A DNA stretch of 17,153 bases, taken from positions 1 through 17,153 of the forward strand of contig NZ_DIAX01000036.1 in NCBI RefSeq assembly GCF_002414845.1. Direction: 5' to 3'. The translations under genes and the position numbers were made by a program. Positions 7,655 through 13,906 of this stretch are shown piece after piece; the first letter of the stretch is position 1, and the number at the start of each line of letters is the position of its first letter. Source of the DNA: Gordonia sp. UBA5067. GTDB lineage: Bacteria > Actinomycetota > Actinomycetes > Mycobacteriales > Mycobacteriaceae. The notes below the pieces were generated by a model. It was not told the origin of the DNA, did no database searches, and was given only the letters and a program-made list of their open reading frames with translations.

Positions 7655-8104
7655 ATGTCCACTGTGATTCTGTACGGCACCGAGACCGGAACCGGCGAGC
7701 TGGTCTCCGATTCGATCGCCGACATCCTCGCCGCCGAGCACGATCCGTCGATCTACGACATGACCGACTTCGCCGTCGGCGATCTCAACCCCAGCGACTT
7801 CGTCATCGTCGTGTGCTCCACCTACGGTGAGGGCGAACTACCCACCGGGGCACTGCCGTTCGCCGACGAGCTCGACGCCAATAAGCCAGACCTGTCCGGG
7901 CTGCGCTTCGCGGTCTTCGGCCTGGGCGACACCGTATATGGCGAAACCTTCAACCGCGGCGGCGAGATCATGGCCGAAATGCTGACCAACTTGGGTGCCA
8001 CCCAGGTCGGCGAGCACGGCCGCCACGACCTGTCCTCCGACATCAAGCCGACCACCCAGGCCGAAGAGTGGGCGCAGACCATCGCACCACTCATCAACGG
8101 CTGA
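7655..8104 (+). CDS. Flavodoxin-domain protein (MioC-like)
   Basis: A 149-residue single-domain flavodoxin, presumably an FMN-binding one-electron carrier in the cytoplasm. The phosphate-binding loop is YGTETGTGE (7-15), where the T-x-T-G-x-T pattern is seen. The FMN-contact loops STYGEGELPTGA and FGLGDTVYGETFNRGG follow in the expected order, and the tail GEHGRHDLSSDIKPTTQAEEWAQ is typical of MioC and the flavodoxin domains of CysJ or P450-reductase proteins. No reductase domain is attached. The open frame runs upstream to 7505 but has no recognisable sequence there. The start at 7655 gives the normal N-terminus (MSTVILYGTETG) and is preceded by a -10 box. It is divergent from the exporter run and convergent with the DMT-type transporter, with stop codons only 1 bp apart. 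Its redox partner is not encoded here. Confidence 0.92.
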   Translation: MSTVILYGTETGTGELVSDSIADILAAEHDPSIYDMTDFAVGDLNPSDFVIVVCSTYGEGELPTGALPFADELDANKPDLSGLRFAVFGLGDTVYGETFNRGGEIMAEMLTNLGATQVGEHGRHDLSSDIKPTTQAEEWAQTIAPLING

Positions 8105-8105
8105 C

Positions 8106-9014
8106 CTATTCCGCTTCCCGACCCGTCGCATCCCGCTGATGCGGCGGGTCGGCTGCTGTCTTGACGATCCGCTGCTCGAGGTGGTGCTCGTGGACGGTGT
8201 CGGCGCGCGAGGCGGCCAGCCGGGCCAGTTCGATGACCGCGCGGATCATCAGCGCGAGCACGATGCCCAGGAACAGTGCGGTCGTCACACCGACCTTGAT
8301 CTCCTCACCGAGGACCAATAGGCCCAGGGCCATCGCGACAGCCGGTTCCATCACGTTCATCGCCGGAAATGACGTCTGCAGGTCACCGGCGCCGAAGCCG
8401 CGTTGCTGGGCGACGATCGCCCCCGGCGCAACGACCAGCAGCACGTAGATCGACGCATGACTGAAGACCTCGTGCCAATCGGTCATCGCGCGCATGATCA
8501 CCGACTTGACCAGCAGCGCCGACACACCGAAGAGGACTCCGGACGCCAGCCCGTAAAACAGCGCGCGATAGTGGTTGCTGCGGGACTTTTCGGCCAGTGC
8601 GACCAGGACGGCGACCGCGACGATAACCGCGGTCGTGGCGATGGCGAGAGTCGCCACGTCGGGTCGCCGTGCCGACTGCTCCGGTCGCGCGATCACCAGA
8701 AATGTCCCCACGCACCCGACGAGCACCAGACCCCACGCCCATTCGTTGCCACGCGGGTGCCGATCGTCGGCCCACGCTTCCAGCGGTAGGGCGAAGAGCA
8801 CCGCGAGGACGATGAGCGGCTGTACCAGCAGGATCGGCCCCAATCCGAGCGCTGTCGCCTGGGCGGCGAAGCCGAGAATCGCAATGCCGGCGCCGAGCCA
8901 CCATCTGGCGTTGATGGCACCGGATTCAGCGGACTCGCGCTGACGGACCACCGTCCCCAGGGCGATGAGCAACGCAGCAAGGACCGCGAGGATCGCCGGA
9001 AGCCAGGTGTGCAC
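8106..9014 (-). CDS. DMT (EamA-like) family membrane transporter
   Basis: A 302-residue, largely hydrophobic protein with about nine to ten membrane segments and two related halves, as in drug/metabolite transporters. Features are an N-terminal AILAVLAALLIALGTVVRQR, then LGPILLVQPLIVLAVLFALPLEA in the first half and FPAMNVMEPAVAMALGLLVLGEEIKVG in the second. The last phrase, with acidic residues after a hydrophobic helix, is characteristic of the second repeat. The substrate is unknown. The charged tail after about residue 270 is cytoplasmic-looking. The start is GTG 9012-9014 with a -10-like box 7 nt upstream. The 3' end overlaps the hairpin that probably ends the convergent flavodoxin transcript. 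Confidence 0.85.
   Translation of the reverse strand: MHTWLPAILAVLAALLIALGTVVRQRESAESGAINARWWLGAGIAILGFAAQATALGLGPILLVQPLIVLAVLFALPLEAWADDRHPRGNEWAWGLVLVGCVGTFLVIARPEQSARRPDVATLAIATTAVIVAVAVLVALAEKSRSNHYRALFYGLASGVLFGVSALLVKSVIMRAMTDWHEVFSHASIYVLLVVAPGAIVAQQRGFGAGDLQTSFPAMNVMEPAVAMALGLLVLGEEIKVGVTTALFLGIVLALMIRAVIELARLAASRADTVHEHHLEQRIVKTAADPPHQRDATGREAE
8118..8152. terminator. Hairpin at the flavodoxin / DMT convergent junction
   Basis: CCGACCCGTCGCAT (8118-8131) pairs with ATGCGGCGGGTCGG (8139-8152) over 14 positions, with one G-U pair. The loop is 7 nt. It lies 13 bp past the flavodoxin stop and inside the last codons of the DMT gene, so it can end the plus-strand transcript. There is no U-tract. 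Confidence 0.6.
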
Positions 9015-9021
9015 ACGTCCG

Positions 9022-9027
9022 ATTATC
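9022..9027 (-). promoter_or_regulatory. -10-like box of the DMT transporter gene
   Basis: GATAAT on the minus strand, 7 nt before the GTG at 9012-9014. It differs at the first base from TATAAT, but the position matches the other leaderless-type starts in the window. Confidence 0.4.
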
Positions 9028-9069
9028 CCTGAACGATGGGCATACCGTCGCCCCGGGCGGTGCCAGTCC

Positions 9070-9441
9070 CTACCGTGGAGTCAGGGTGATCCGCGCTGTG
9101 ACCGACGGGTGCCTGGGCAGGACCCATAGATACGAGATGCCGGCGTAACCGTTGCCGACCTGCCAGAAGTCGCGGCGATTGATCGTCCCCGCGGTGAGAT
9201 ATCCACCCCGCCGGGTCGGGGTCACCTCGTACCAGGTTTCCTCGTCGGCGAGATAGATCCGGTTGCCGCGCACGATTGCCGGCGAGGTGAGGATCTTGTG
9301 GCCCGCCTCGCCCCACACGGTGTATGTATAGTCACCCGGCCGGATCGCCGCCTGGGCAGGCGACGCACCGACCGCGACGGCACCCGACGCGATGGCCGCC
9401 GTCGCGAGTGCGGTCGCAACGATTCGCCTCATTCTCTGCAT
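9070..9441 (-). CDS. Small secreted protein of unknown function
   Basis: A 123-residue precursor. The N-terminus has charged residues (MQRMRRI), a hydrophobic stretch (VATALATAAIASGAVAVGA) and a signal peptidase I site after SPAQA (about residue 31-32), giving an exported protein of about 91 residues. The mature part is rich in Tyr, Trp, Thr and Gly (RPGDYTYTVWGEAGH, DEETWYEVTPTRRGGY, ISYLWVLP) and looks like a small beta-rich fold. I do not recognise a family. It has no cysteines, so disulfides are excluded. GAGGGG lies 10 nt before the ATG at 9439-9441, supporting this start. It stands alone on the minus strand, 55 bp upstream of the DMT gene and divergent from the methyltransferase. Confidence 0.8.
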   Translation of the reverse strand: MQRMRRIVATALATAAIASGAVAVGASPAQAAIRPGDYTYTVWGEAGHKILTSPAIVRGNRIYLADEETWYEVTPTRRGGYLTAGTINRRDFWQVGNGYAGISYLWVLPRHPSVTARITLTPR

Positions 9442-9610
9442 TGGTATTGCTACCCCTCGTTGTGCCTCGGTCTGGTGCCCAGGTCGATTTCGTCAGACAC
9501 TACCGGCGGCGCCGAGCATTTTCCTCTGAACTGCACCCCCAGGGGCACCCGGCCGCTGACGGGCGCATCTGCACCCCTCGGCCGGCGCGGCCGACGGGCA
9601 CAATGACGGT

Positions 9611-10417
9611 ATGAGTGAATCGCAGTCCTTTCCGTCGTTCCATTCCGACAAAGTCGGCCAAGGCCAGCAGGAAGTCTTGATCTCCGTCCTCGACCAGCAG
9701 GCAGAGCTGGCCAGCATTCAACGCATGCGCTCCTGGGCATCCGGTGCGCTGGCCCTCCGTCCCGGCGAGCGTGCCCTCGACATCGGGTCGGGCACCGGAT
9801 CGGAGGTGGTGGCGATGGCCGCGGCCGTCGGCGCGGACGGCCGAGCGATAGGCGTCGATCCCAACCCCGACATGGTCGCGCTGGCGGCATCACGAGCAGC
9901 GGGAACGCCGGCCGCTTTCGTCGAAGGGAATGCCTACCAGCTGCCCTTCCCCGACGACAGCTTCGACGCGGTGCGCTGCGAACGCGTCTTCCAGCACCTT
10001 GATCGCCCGGAACGGGCCGCCGCCGAGATCGCCCGCGTGTTGCGCCCCGGCGGCCGGGCTATCGTCATCGACAGCGACTGGGCGACGGCCATCATGCACC
10101 CCGTCGATCCCGAGATCGTCGCGGCCCTGATGGGCCCGCGTGCTGCGCAGGCGCCCAACCGTAACTCGGGCCGTCGGCTGCGAGGTCTGCTCACCGGTGC
10201 CGGCTTCACCATCGACGACATCGGATCGGAAGCGGTGATCTTCGACCCGGCGATGTCCGCGCCGATGTATGCGGCACAGGCGGCGGCGGCGGTAGCGTCG
10301 GGAATCATCACCGCGGCGCAGGCCGACCAGGCGGCCGCCGAAATCGAGCACGGTATCGCCACCGGGGACTACCTGTTCTCGGTCACCATGTACGCGGTAG
10401 TGGGTCACCTGGCCTGA
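9611..10417 (+). CDS. Class I SAM-dependent methyltransferase
   Basis: A 268-residue protein with a standard Rossmann methyltransferase core. Motif I is LDIGSGTGSE (56-65), the acidic residue after strand 2 is Asp83 in GVDPNPDM, motif II/III is GNAYQLPFPDDSFDAVRCERVFQHL (split here by function: SAM contact, then the strand 4 region), and LRPGGRAIVIDSDW (144-157) is strand 5. This layout is closest to the UbiE/COQ5-like Methyltransf_11 group. The substrate is unknown, and the C-terminal 100 residues (Ala-rich helices) probably form the substrate side. No SD is present. The six bases before the ATG follow CACAAT (9599-9604), which could be a weak -10 for a leaderless start. A hairpin follows at 10446-10480. 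Confidence 0.9.
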   Translation: MSESQSFPSFHSDKVGQGQQEVLISVLDQQAELASIQRMRSWASGALALRPGERALDIGSGTGSEVVAMAAAVGADGRAIGVDPNPDMVALAASRAAGTPAAFVEGNAYQLPFPDDSFDAVRCERVFQHLDRPERAAAEIARVLRPGGRAIVIDSDWATAIMHPVDPEIVAALMGPRAAQAPNRNSGRRLRGLLTGAGFTIDDIGSEAVIFDPAMSAPMYAAQAAAAVASGIITAAQADQAAAEIEHGIATGDYLFSVTMYAVVGHLA

Positions 10418-10445
10418 TCTCCCGTTTCCCGTCCTCGGATGCGCG

Positions 10446-10480
10446 AGGGTCGGCGCGGGACCGAGGGTTTGTCCGACCCT
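10446..10480 (+). terminator. Candidate stem-loop after the methyltransferase gene
   Basis: AGGGTCGG (10446-10453) pairs perfectly with CCGACCCT (10473-10480) around a 19-nt loop. It lies between the methyltransferase stop and the next -10 box, so it could be a terminator or an operator. There is no U-tract. Confidence 0.35.
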
Positions 10481-10485
10481 GGCGA

Positions 10486-10491
10486 TACCGT
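10486..10491 (+). promoter_or_regulatory. -10 box of the small-protein / SixA pair
   Basis: TACCGT, 7 nt before the ATG at 10499-10501, with no SD in between. It predicts a leaderless transcript covering both genes. Confidence 0.5.
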
Positions 10492-10498
10492 TGGTTCC

Positions 10499-10765
10499 AT
10501 GGGATCTTCTGACGAGCTGGAGCGTCTGGTGACGCTGGACCGCGACCAGATCGAGCAGGTCTGCGCTGACGCGACCCACCTCCCGGAGTTCATCGGGCTG
10601 TGCCGGGACACGTTCGACGAACATCTCCTCGCCTACGATCGGTGGGTCGACGACGACGACATGCGAGCACAGTTCCACTGGCAGGAAGCCGTCGCCTGGC
10701 GCGAGACGGCAGCCCTGCTGACCATCATGTGCGACGGAGCCTCGTCGCAGCGGCGCACCGCGTGA
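10499..10765 (+). CDS. Small acidic protein of unknown function, coupled to sixA-like gene
   Basis: An 88-residue protein starting MGSSDELERLVTLD. I do not recognise a family. It is predicted largely helical and acidic (DRWVDDDDMRAQFHW), with two cysteines in the N-terminal half (CADATH, LCRDTF) and one near the end. It has no signal peptide or membrane segment, so it is probably cytoplasmic. The start is set by the -10 box 7 nt upstream. Its TGA (10763-10765) overlaps the GTG start of the SixA-like gene (GTGA). This suggests coupled translation and a shared role, for instance as partner or regulator of the phosphatase. That role is an inference from position only. Confidence 0.75.
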   Translation: MGSSDELERLVTLDRDQIEQVCADATHLPEFIGLCRDTFDEHLLAYDRWVDDDDMRAQFHWQEAVAWRETAALLTIMCDGASSQRRTA

Positions 10766-11244
10766 GCCGCACCCTCGTCCTGCTCCGGCACGGGAAGTCG
10801 GCGTACCCGGCCGGGGTCCCCGACCATGCCCGTCCATTGGCCCCGCGCGGTGAGCGGCAGGCCGCGCTGGCCGGTGAGTGGCTGCGCGACGAAGGACTCC
10901 GTTTCGACGCGGTGCTCTGTTCCACGGCGCGCCGGACCCGCGAGACGCTCGAACGTACCGGTGTATCGGCACCGACTCAGTATCTCGACGACCTCTACGG
11001 CGGCTCACCCTCGCAAATCCTTGAAACCATTCGCATCTACGCCCCCGACTCCGCGCGCATTCTGCTCGTCGTCGGACATGTGCCCGGTATGCCCGACACC
11101 GCGTTGGCACTTGACCCCAGCGGCGACGTACCCCGATTCCCGACATCGGCCTACGCCGTCGTGACGATCGGCGTGCCGTGGCCACAGATCGGACTGACGC
11201 CGGACGCCGCTGCTCGACTGGTCGGCGTACGCATCCCCCGGTAG
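10762..11244 (+). CDS. SixA-like histidine phosphatase family protein
   Basis: A 160-residue protein of the histidine phosphatase (phosphoglycerate-mutase-like) superfamily, in the short SixA form. The catalytic motif is LVLLRHGKS with His10, which becomes phosphorylated in this family. Arg57 lies in STARRTRET and the second catalytic His106 in VVGHVPGMP. SixA in E. coli removes phosphate from phosphohistidine proteins. Actinobacterial members of this size are usually annotated as SixA-like or hypothetical, so the substrate is open. The start is GTG at 10762-10764, overlapping the upstream stop. The protein then begins MSRTLVLLRHG, which is the normal distance to the RHG motif. The longer open frame from 10600 runs through the upstream gene. 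Confidence 0.9.
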   Translation: MSRTLVLLRHGKSAYPAGVPDHARPLAPRGERQAALAGEWLRDEGLRFDAVLCSTARRTRETLERTGVSAPTQYLDDLYGGSPSQILETIRIYAPDSARILLVVGHVPGMPDTALALDPSGDVPRFPTSAYAVVTIGVPWPQIGLTPDAAARLVGVRIPR

Positions 11245-11248
11245 CACC

Positions 11249-11254
11249 TAGGAT
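11249..11254 (+). promoter_or_regulatory. -10 box of the YbjQ-family gene
   Basis: TAGGAT, 7 nt before the ATG at 11262-11264. It argues against the in-frame ATG at 11253, which overlaps the box. Confidence 0.5.
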
Positions 11255-11261
11255 GGGCGCC

Positions 11262-11657
11262 ATGCTTATCGTCACCACCAACGACATCCCCGGGTACCGC
11301 ATCGAGGCCGTGCTCGGCGAGGTCATGGGCATGACCGTGCGCTCGGCCAATATCGGCGCCAACTTCGTCGCCGGCTTTCGCGCAATGGGCGGCGGTGAGG
11401 TCACCGAGTACACCAAGCTTGTCTACGAGTCTCGCCAGCAGGTCTGCCAGCGCATGTGGGAGCAGGCAATGCAGCGCGGGGCGACTGCCATCGTTGGTGC
11501 TCGTTTCGATACCGGCTCGATCGGCGCCCAATTCTCCGAGGTCTGCGCGTACGGCACCGCCGTTGTCGCCGTGCCGATTCCGGCGGGTGAGACCGGATCG
11601 ACCCCTCAGTCGGCGTCCGACGCGTACGCCCGTGTCGCACCGAGTCCCCTCCCGTAG
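11262..11657 (+). CDS. YbjQ/UPF0145 family protein
   Basis: A 131-residue protein of the YbjQ (UPF0145) family, whose members form a small oligomeric heavy-metal-binding-like fold but have no settled function. Typical features are the N-terminus MLIVTTNDIPGYRI, the loop GEVMGMTVRSANIG, an AxxRAMGGGEVTEYTKL helix region and the later GATAIVGARFDT strand followed by VCAYGTAVVAVPI. The C-terminal 20 residues (AGETGSTPQSASDAYARVAPSPLP) are probably disordered. The start at 11262 matches the family N-terminus and the leaderless-type promoter. It is 17 bp downstream of the phosphatase gene but appears to have its own promoter. No membrane segment is seen. Confidence 0.9.
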   Translation: MLIVTTNDIPGYRIEAVLGEVMGMTVRSANIGANFVAGFRAMGGGEVTEYTKLVYESRQQVCQRMWEQAMQRGATAIVGARFDTGSIGAQFSEVCAYGTAVVAVPIPAGETGSTPQSASDAYARVAPSPLP

Positions 11658-11677
11658 CCCTGTTTGCAACACGAATG

Positions 11678-11725
11678 TCATAAAGCAGCGCCGACTCACG
11701 CTGCTGGATGACATTTGCGCTGCGC
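11678..11725 (+). repeat. 48-nt palindromic element, left copy
   Basis: AATGTCAT (11674-11681) and AGCAGCG (11684-11690) pair with CGCTGCT (11699-11705) and ATGACATT (11708-11715), leaving an 8-nt loop and two A-G mismatches. GTTTGC (11662-11667) and GCAAAC (11724-11729) can extend the stem. The stretch 11678-11725 aligns without gaps to 12732-12779 with 38 of 48 identical bases. The A-T pair at 11684/11705 is a T-A pair in the right copy. It lies between the YbjQ-family gene and the nuclease-like gene. Confidence 0.8.
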
Positions 11726-11759
11726 AAACGCGCCCGGATCAGCCTGCTGCGCGAATGTC
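11710..11759 (+). repeat. Second, overlapping inverted repeat before the nuclease gene
   Basis: GACATTTGCGC (11710-11720) pairs with GCGCGAATGTC (11749-11759) over 11 positions, including one G-U pair. The left arm is part of the right arm of the preceding hairpin, so the two structures exclude each other. GACATTCGCGC, the reverse of the right arm, occurs exactly at 12764-12774. Confidence 0.6.
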
Positions 11760-11796
11760 GGGGAACCGACGGCCGGTGGGCCGCGTCTAACTGGGC

Positions 11797-12765
11797 ATGA
11801 CACCCTATCCCCGCGATGCCTACGGCCTGATCCGTCGTGCGGCCGCCAACGCGGTCGATATCTCCGACCATGAACTGCGAACATCCGTTGTGTCCGGTCG
11901 ACTCCTGCGTCTGACCCCTGGCGTGTTCGTCGAACCGAGTAACGAGTTCGATGGACCCGCGGGCCGCGACCGATTCTTTCGGCTGCGGTCGATCGCCGTT
12001 GCGACCTCCGACGCCGATCGCGATCTGGCGCTGAGCCACACCTCCGCGGCCACCATGCACGGCCTTGCCCTCCTGCGCCCTGATCAGCGATGCGTGCATC
12101 TCACCAACGGACTCGGCGCCGGTGGACGGATCCGCGCGGGCCGGCATGTCCACTCGGCGCCCTTGACCCCCGGGGAGACCGTGCGCATCGAGGGCGTCGC
12201 GGTCACCTCGCTGGCACGCACAGCGGTCGACGTCGCCATCATGGGCGACTTTGCTCAGGCGCTCACCGCGTTCGACGGTGCACTGCGGTCGACGGCCGAT
12301 CGAGACATCATGGGTTGCACGCTGGCGGCGAGACGCCGTGGAATCCGTGCGGCCCAACGGGCGCTCCCCCTGGCCACGAACAGCTCGGAGAGCGTCGGTG
12401 AATCGTGGAGTCGCGCGCAGATGATTGACGCCAAGATCCCGCCGCCAACCTTGCAGCAGTCCTTCCGCTGCGCCGGCGGAAACTATCGCGTCGACTTCTG
12501 GTGGGAGGCCCACCGGCTAATCGGCGAGTTCGACGGGGCGATCAAGTACGGCCAGTCGCGCAGGCCCGGCGAGTCGATCGAGCAAACCGTCATGCGCGAG
12601 AAGCGGCGCGAGGACGAACTACGCGCACTCGGGTATCTAGTTCTCCGGTGGACCTGGGACGACCTCCGCACCGGGAAGATGGTGCCGCTCCTCCGGTCGT
12701 GGATCAACCGACCCGCCGAGCAGCACCATTCTCATCGTGCAGCGCCGATCGGCGCTGCACGATGA
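11797..12765 (+). CDS. AbiEi-like N-terminal / DUF559-type PD-(D/E)XK nuclease-fold protein
   Basis: A 322-residue protein with two parts. Residues 1-50 look like the winged-helix start of type IV toxin-antitoxin AbiEi-like regulators (ELRTSVVSGRLLRLTPGVFVEPS), followed by a middle region with LALSHTSAATMHGLAL and VTSLARTAVDVA. Residues 195-300 match the DUF559/Vsr-like nuclease fold: ESVGESWSR (Glu202), YRVDFWW (Asp233), LIGEFDGAIKYG (Glu244, Asp246) and REKRREDELRALGYLVLRWTW. Such fusions are common in actinobacteria and their role is not settled; DNA cleavage is inferred from the motif set. No SD or clear -10 lies before the ATG. The last residues (HSHRAAPIGAAR) and the TGA are encoded by the right palindromic element, and a related element lies upstream. 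There is no toxin partner beside it. It ends 16 bp from dinB, tail to tail. Confidence 0.85.
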   Translation: MTPYPRDAYGLIRRAAANAVDISDHELRTSVVSGRLLRLTPGVFVEPSNEFDGPAGRDRFFRLRSIAVATSDADRDLALSHTSAATMHGLALLRPDQRCVHLTNGLGAGGRIRAGRHVHSAPLTPGETVRIEGVAVTSLARTAVDVAIMGDFAQALTAFDGALRSTADRDIMGCTLAARRRGIRAAQRALPLATNSSESVGESWSRAQMIDAKIPPPTLQQSFRCAGGNYRVDFWWEAHRLIGEFDGAIKYGQSRRPGESIEQTVMREKRREDELRALGYLVLRWTWDDLRTGKMVPLLRSWINRPAEQHHSHRAAPIGAAR

Positions 12766-12779
12766 CATTCGCGCTGCGC
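12732..12779 (+). repeat. 48-nt palindromic element, right copy, overlapping the gene end
   Basis: Positions 12732-12765 form a perfect 34-nt palindrome: TCATCGTGCAGCGCCGA is followed directly by its own reverse complement. The next 14 nt (ending TTCGCGCTGCGC) match the left copy. The element is in the same orientation as the left copy, with starts 1054 bp apart. Its ATGA supplies the stop codon of the nuclease-like gene. For dinB, transcribed leftwards and ending at 12782, the palindrome could act as a terminator. Confidence 0.85.
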
Positions 12780-12781
12780 GA

Positions 12782-13849
12782 CTATCGCAGGTCGGCGGTC
12801 GGCACGAGGTCCAGCCGGACGCCCAGTAGTCGAACTGCCCGCCCGGATTCGAAGTCGTCGAGCAGGTCGTGCACCACCGGTTCGATCCTCTCGAGGTCGA
12901 CGGTGGCCGGCGCCAACATACGCGACTTGGTCCGGGTGAAGAATGTGGCGGTACGCACCGTCACCGCCACCCGGGAGACGATGCGCCCCTCGTCGACGAC
13001 CTGCGCCACAACCTCGGCCACCAAACCTTGCAGAGCGGCGTGCAGGTCAGCCGGATCGGTCAGGTCGGTCGGGAACGTGCACGAATGCGAGTGTGACTTC
13101 GCCTCCCACGGCTCGACGGTGATCGTCGAATCACCACCACCGCGGCACAGTACGTATAGCCAGTTGCCCTGGTGGGGACCGAAGGCCGCAATCAAGTCGT
13201 CCCTGGGCGTCGCCACGAGATCGTTCACCGTGCCCACTCCCATCCCCGACAACTTCGCCGCCGTCTTGGGACCAACGCTCCAAAGTTCGCGTGTCGGTTG
13301 CTCACCCATCAACTCGCCCCAATTGTTCGCGTCGAGCGTGAAGATGCGCGGCCCGTAGTCAACAGGTCGTCGTTTGGCGATGTTCGTCGCCATCTTGGCG
13401 CGCTGCTTGTTGTCACTAATGCCGATTGACGCGGTCAGCCCGGTCTGGCGGCGGATCGTCGCGATAATGTCGCCGGCCAACCGGGCCGCCTCCCGATCGT
13501 CGACGGCACCCACCCCCAGATATGCCTCGTCCCACCCCCACACCTCGAGCGGACCGAAACCACCCAATACTGCCATGACCTGCGCTGACGCGTCGTCGTA
13601 GGCCTCAGTATCGAGCGGCAGGAACACCGCCTCGGGCACCTTGCGGAACGCGGCGCGCAACGGCATCCCGGCACGCACCCCGCGCTGTCGGGCCTCGTAC
13701 GACGCGCAGGTCACCACCTTGCGTGCCTGAGTGGGATCCCCGTGCCCGCCGACGATGACGGGTAATCCAATCAACTCGGGGCTGCGCCGACGCTCGACCG
13801 ACACTTGGAACTGATCGAGGTCGACGTGGAGAACACGTGCCGGACCCAC
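12782..13849 (-). CDS. dinB: Y-family DNA polymerase IV (DinB2-like)
   Basis: A 355-residue translesion DNA polymerase. The palm starts with VLHVDLDQFQVSVE, where Asp10 is the first metal ligand. The second site is WGWDEAYLGV with Asp107-Glu108. The fingers motif VVTCASYEARQRGVRAGMPLRAA and the thumb region ELWSVGPKTAAKLSGMGVGTVNDL follow, then a little-finger domain ending VRLLGVRLDLV. The wording of the little finger (EPWEAKSHSHSCTFP) is like mycobacterial DinB2. The steric-gate position, Phe or Tyr in most Y-family enzymes and Leu in M. smegmatis DinB2, is Gln15 (codon 13805-13807). There is no obvious C-terminal beta-clamp peptide. The GTG at 13847-13849 is favoured because a TAnnnT box lies 6 nt upstream and the N-terminus then has normal length. 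It is 57 bp downstream of the lipoprotein gene but seems to have its own promoter. Confidence 0.93.
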   Translation of the reverse strand: MGPARVLHVDLDQFQVSVERRRSPELIGLPVIVGGHGDPTQARKVVTCASYEARQRGVRAGMPLRAAFRKVPEAVFLPLDTEAYDDASAQVMAVLGGFGPLEVWGWDEAYLGVGAVDDREAARLAGDIIATIRRQTGLTASIGISDNKQRAKMATNIAKRRPVDYGPRIFTLDANNWGELMGEQPTRELWSVGPKTAAKLSGMGVGTVNDLVATPRDDLIAAFGPHQGNWLYVLCRGGGDSTITVEPWEAKSHSHSCTFPTDLTDPADLHAALQGLVAEVVAQVVDEGRIVSRVAVTVRTATFFTRTKSRMLAPATVDLERIEPVVHDLLDDFESGRAVRLLGVRLDLVPTADLR

Positions 13850-13855
13850 GATCTC

Positions 13856-13861
13856 AGAGTA
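13856..13861 (-). promoter_or_regulatory. -10 box of dinB
   Basis: TACTCT on the minus strand, 6 nt before the GTG at 13847-13849, with no SD. A leaderless transcript is likely. I see no LexA-type box nearby, so the sequence gives no sign of SOS control. Confidence 0.45.
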
Positions 13862-13906
13862 GCCCGCAGTGGCTGGACACGACTCCGGACGGGCGCCGAG
13901 CCGGGA

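Noticed and set aside
9890..11416. Long minus-strand open frame opposite the methyltransferase, small protein and phosphatase genes
   Set aside because: Its translation is Arg/Gly-rich without any domain and it lies antisense to three well-supported genes; this is expected from GC-rich codon bias.
11401..12513. Long minus-strand open frame opposite the YbjQ-family and nuclease-like genes
   Set aside because: No recognisable family or start signal, and both plus-strand genes have clear conserved motifs.
11797..12765. Complete type IV toxin-antitoxin pair
   Set aside because: The AbiEi-like region is fused to a nuclease fold, and no AbiEii-type nucleotidyltransferase toxin gene lies on either side.
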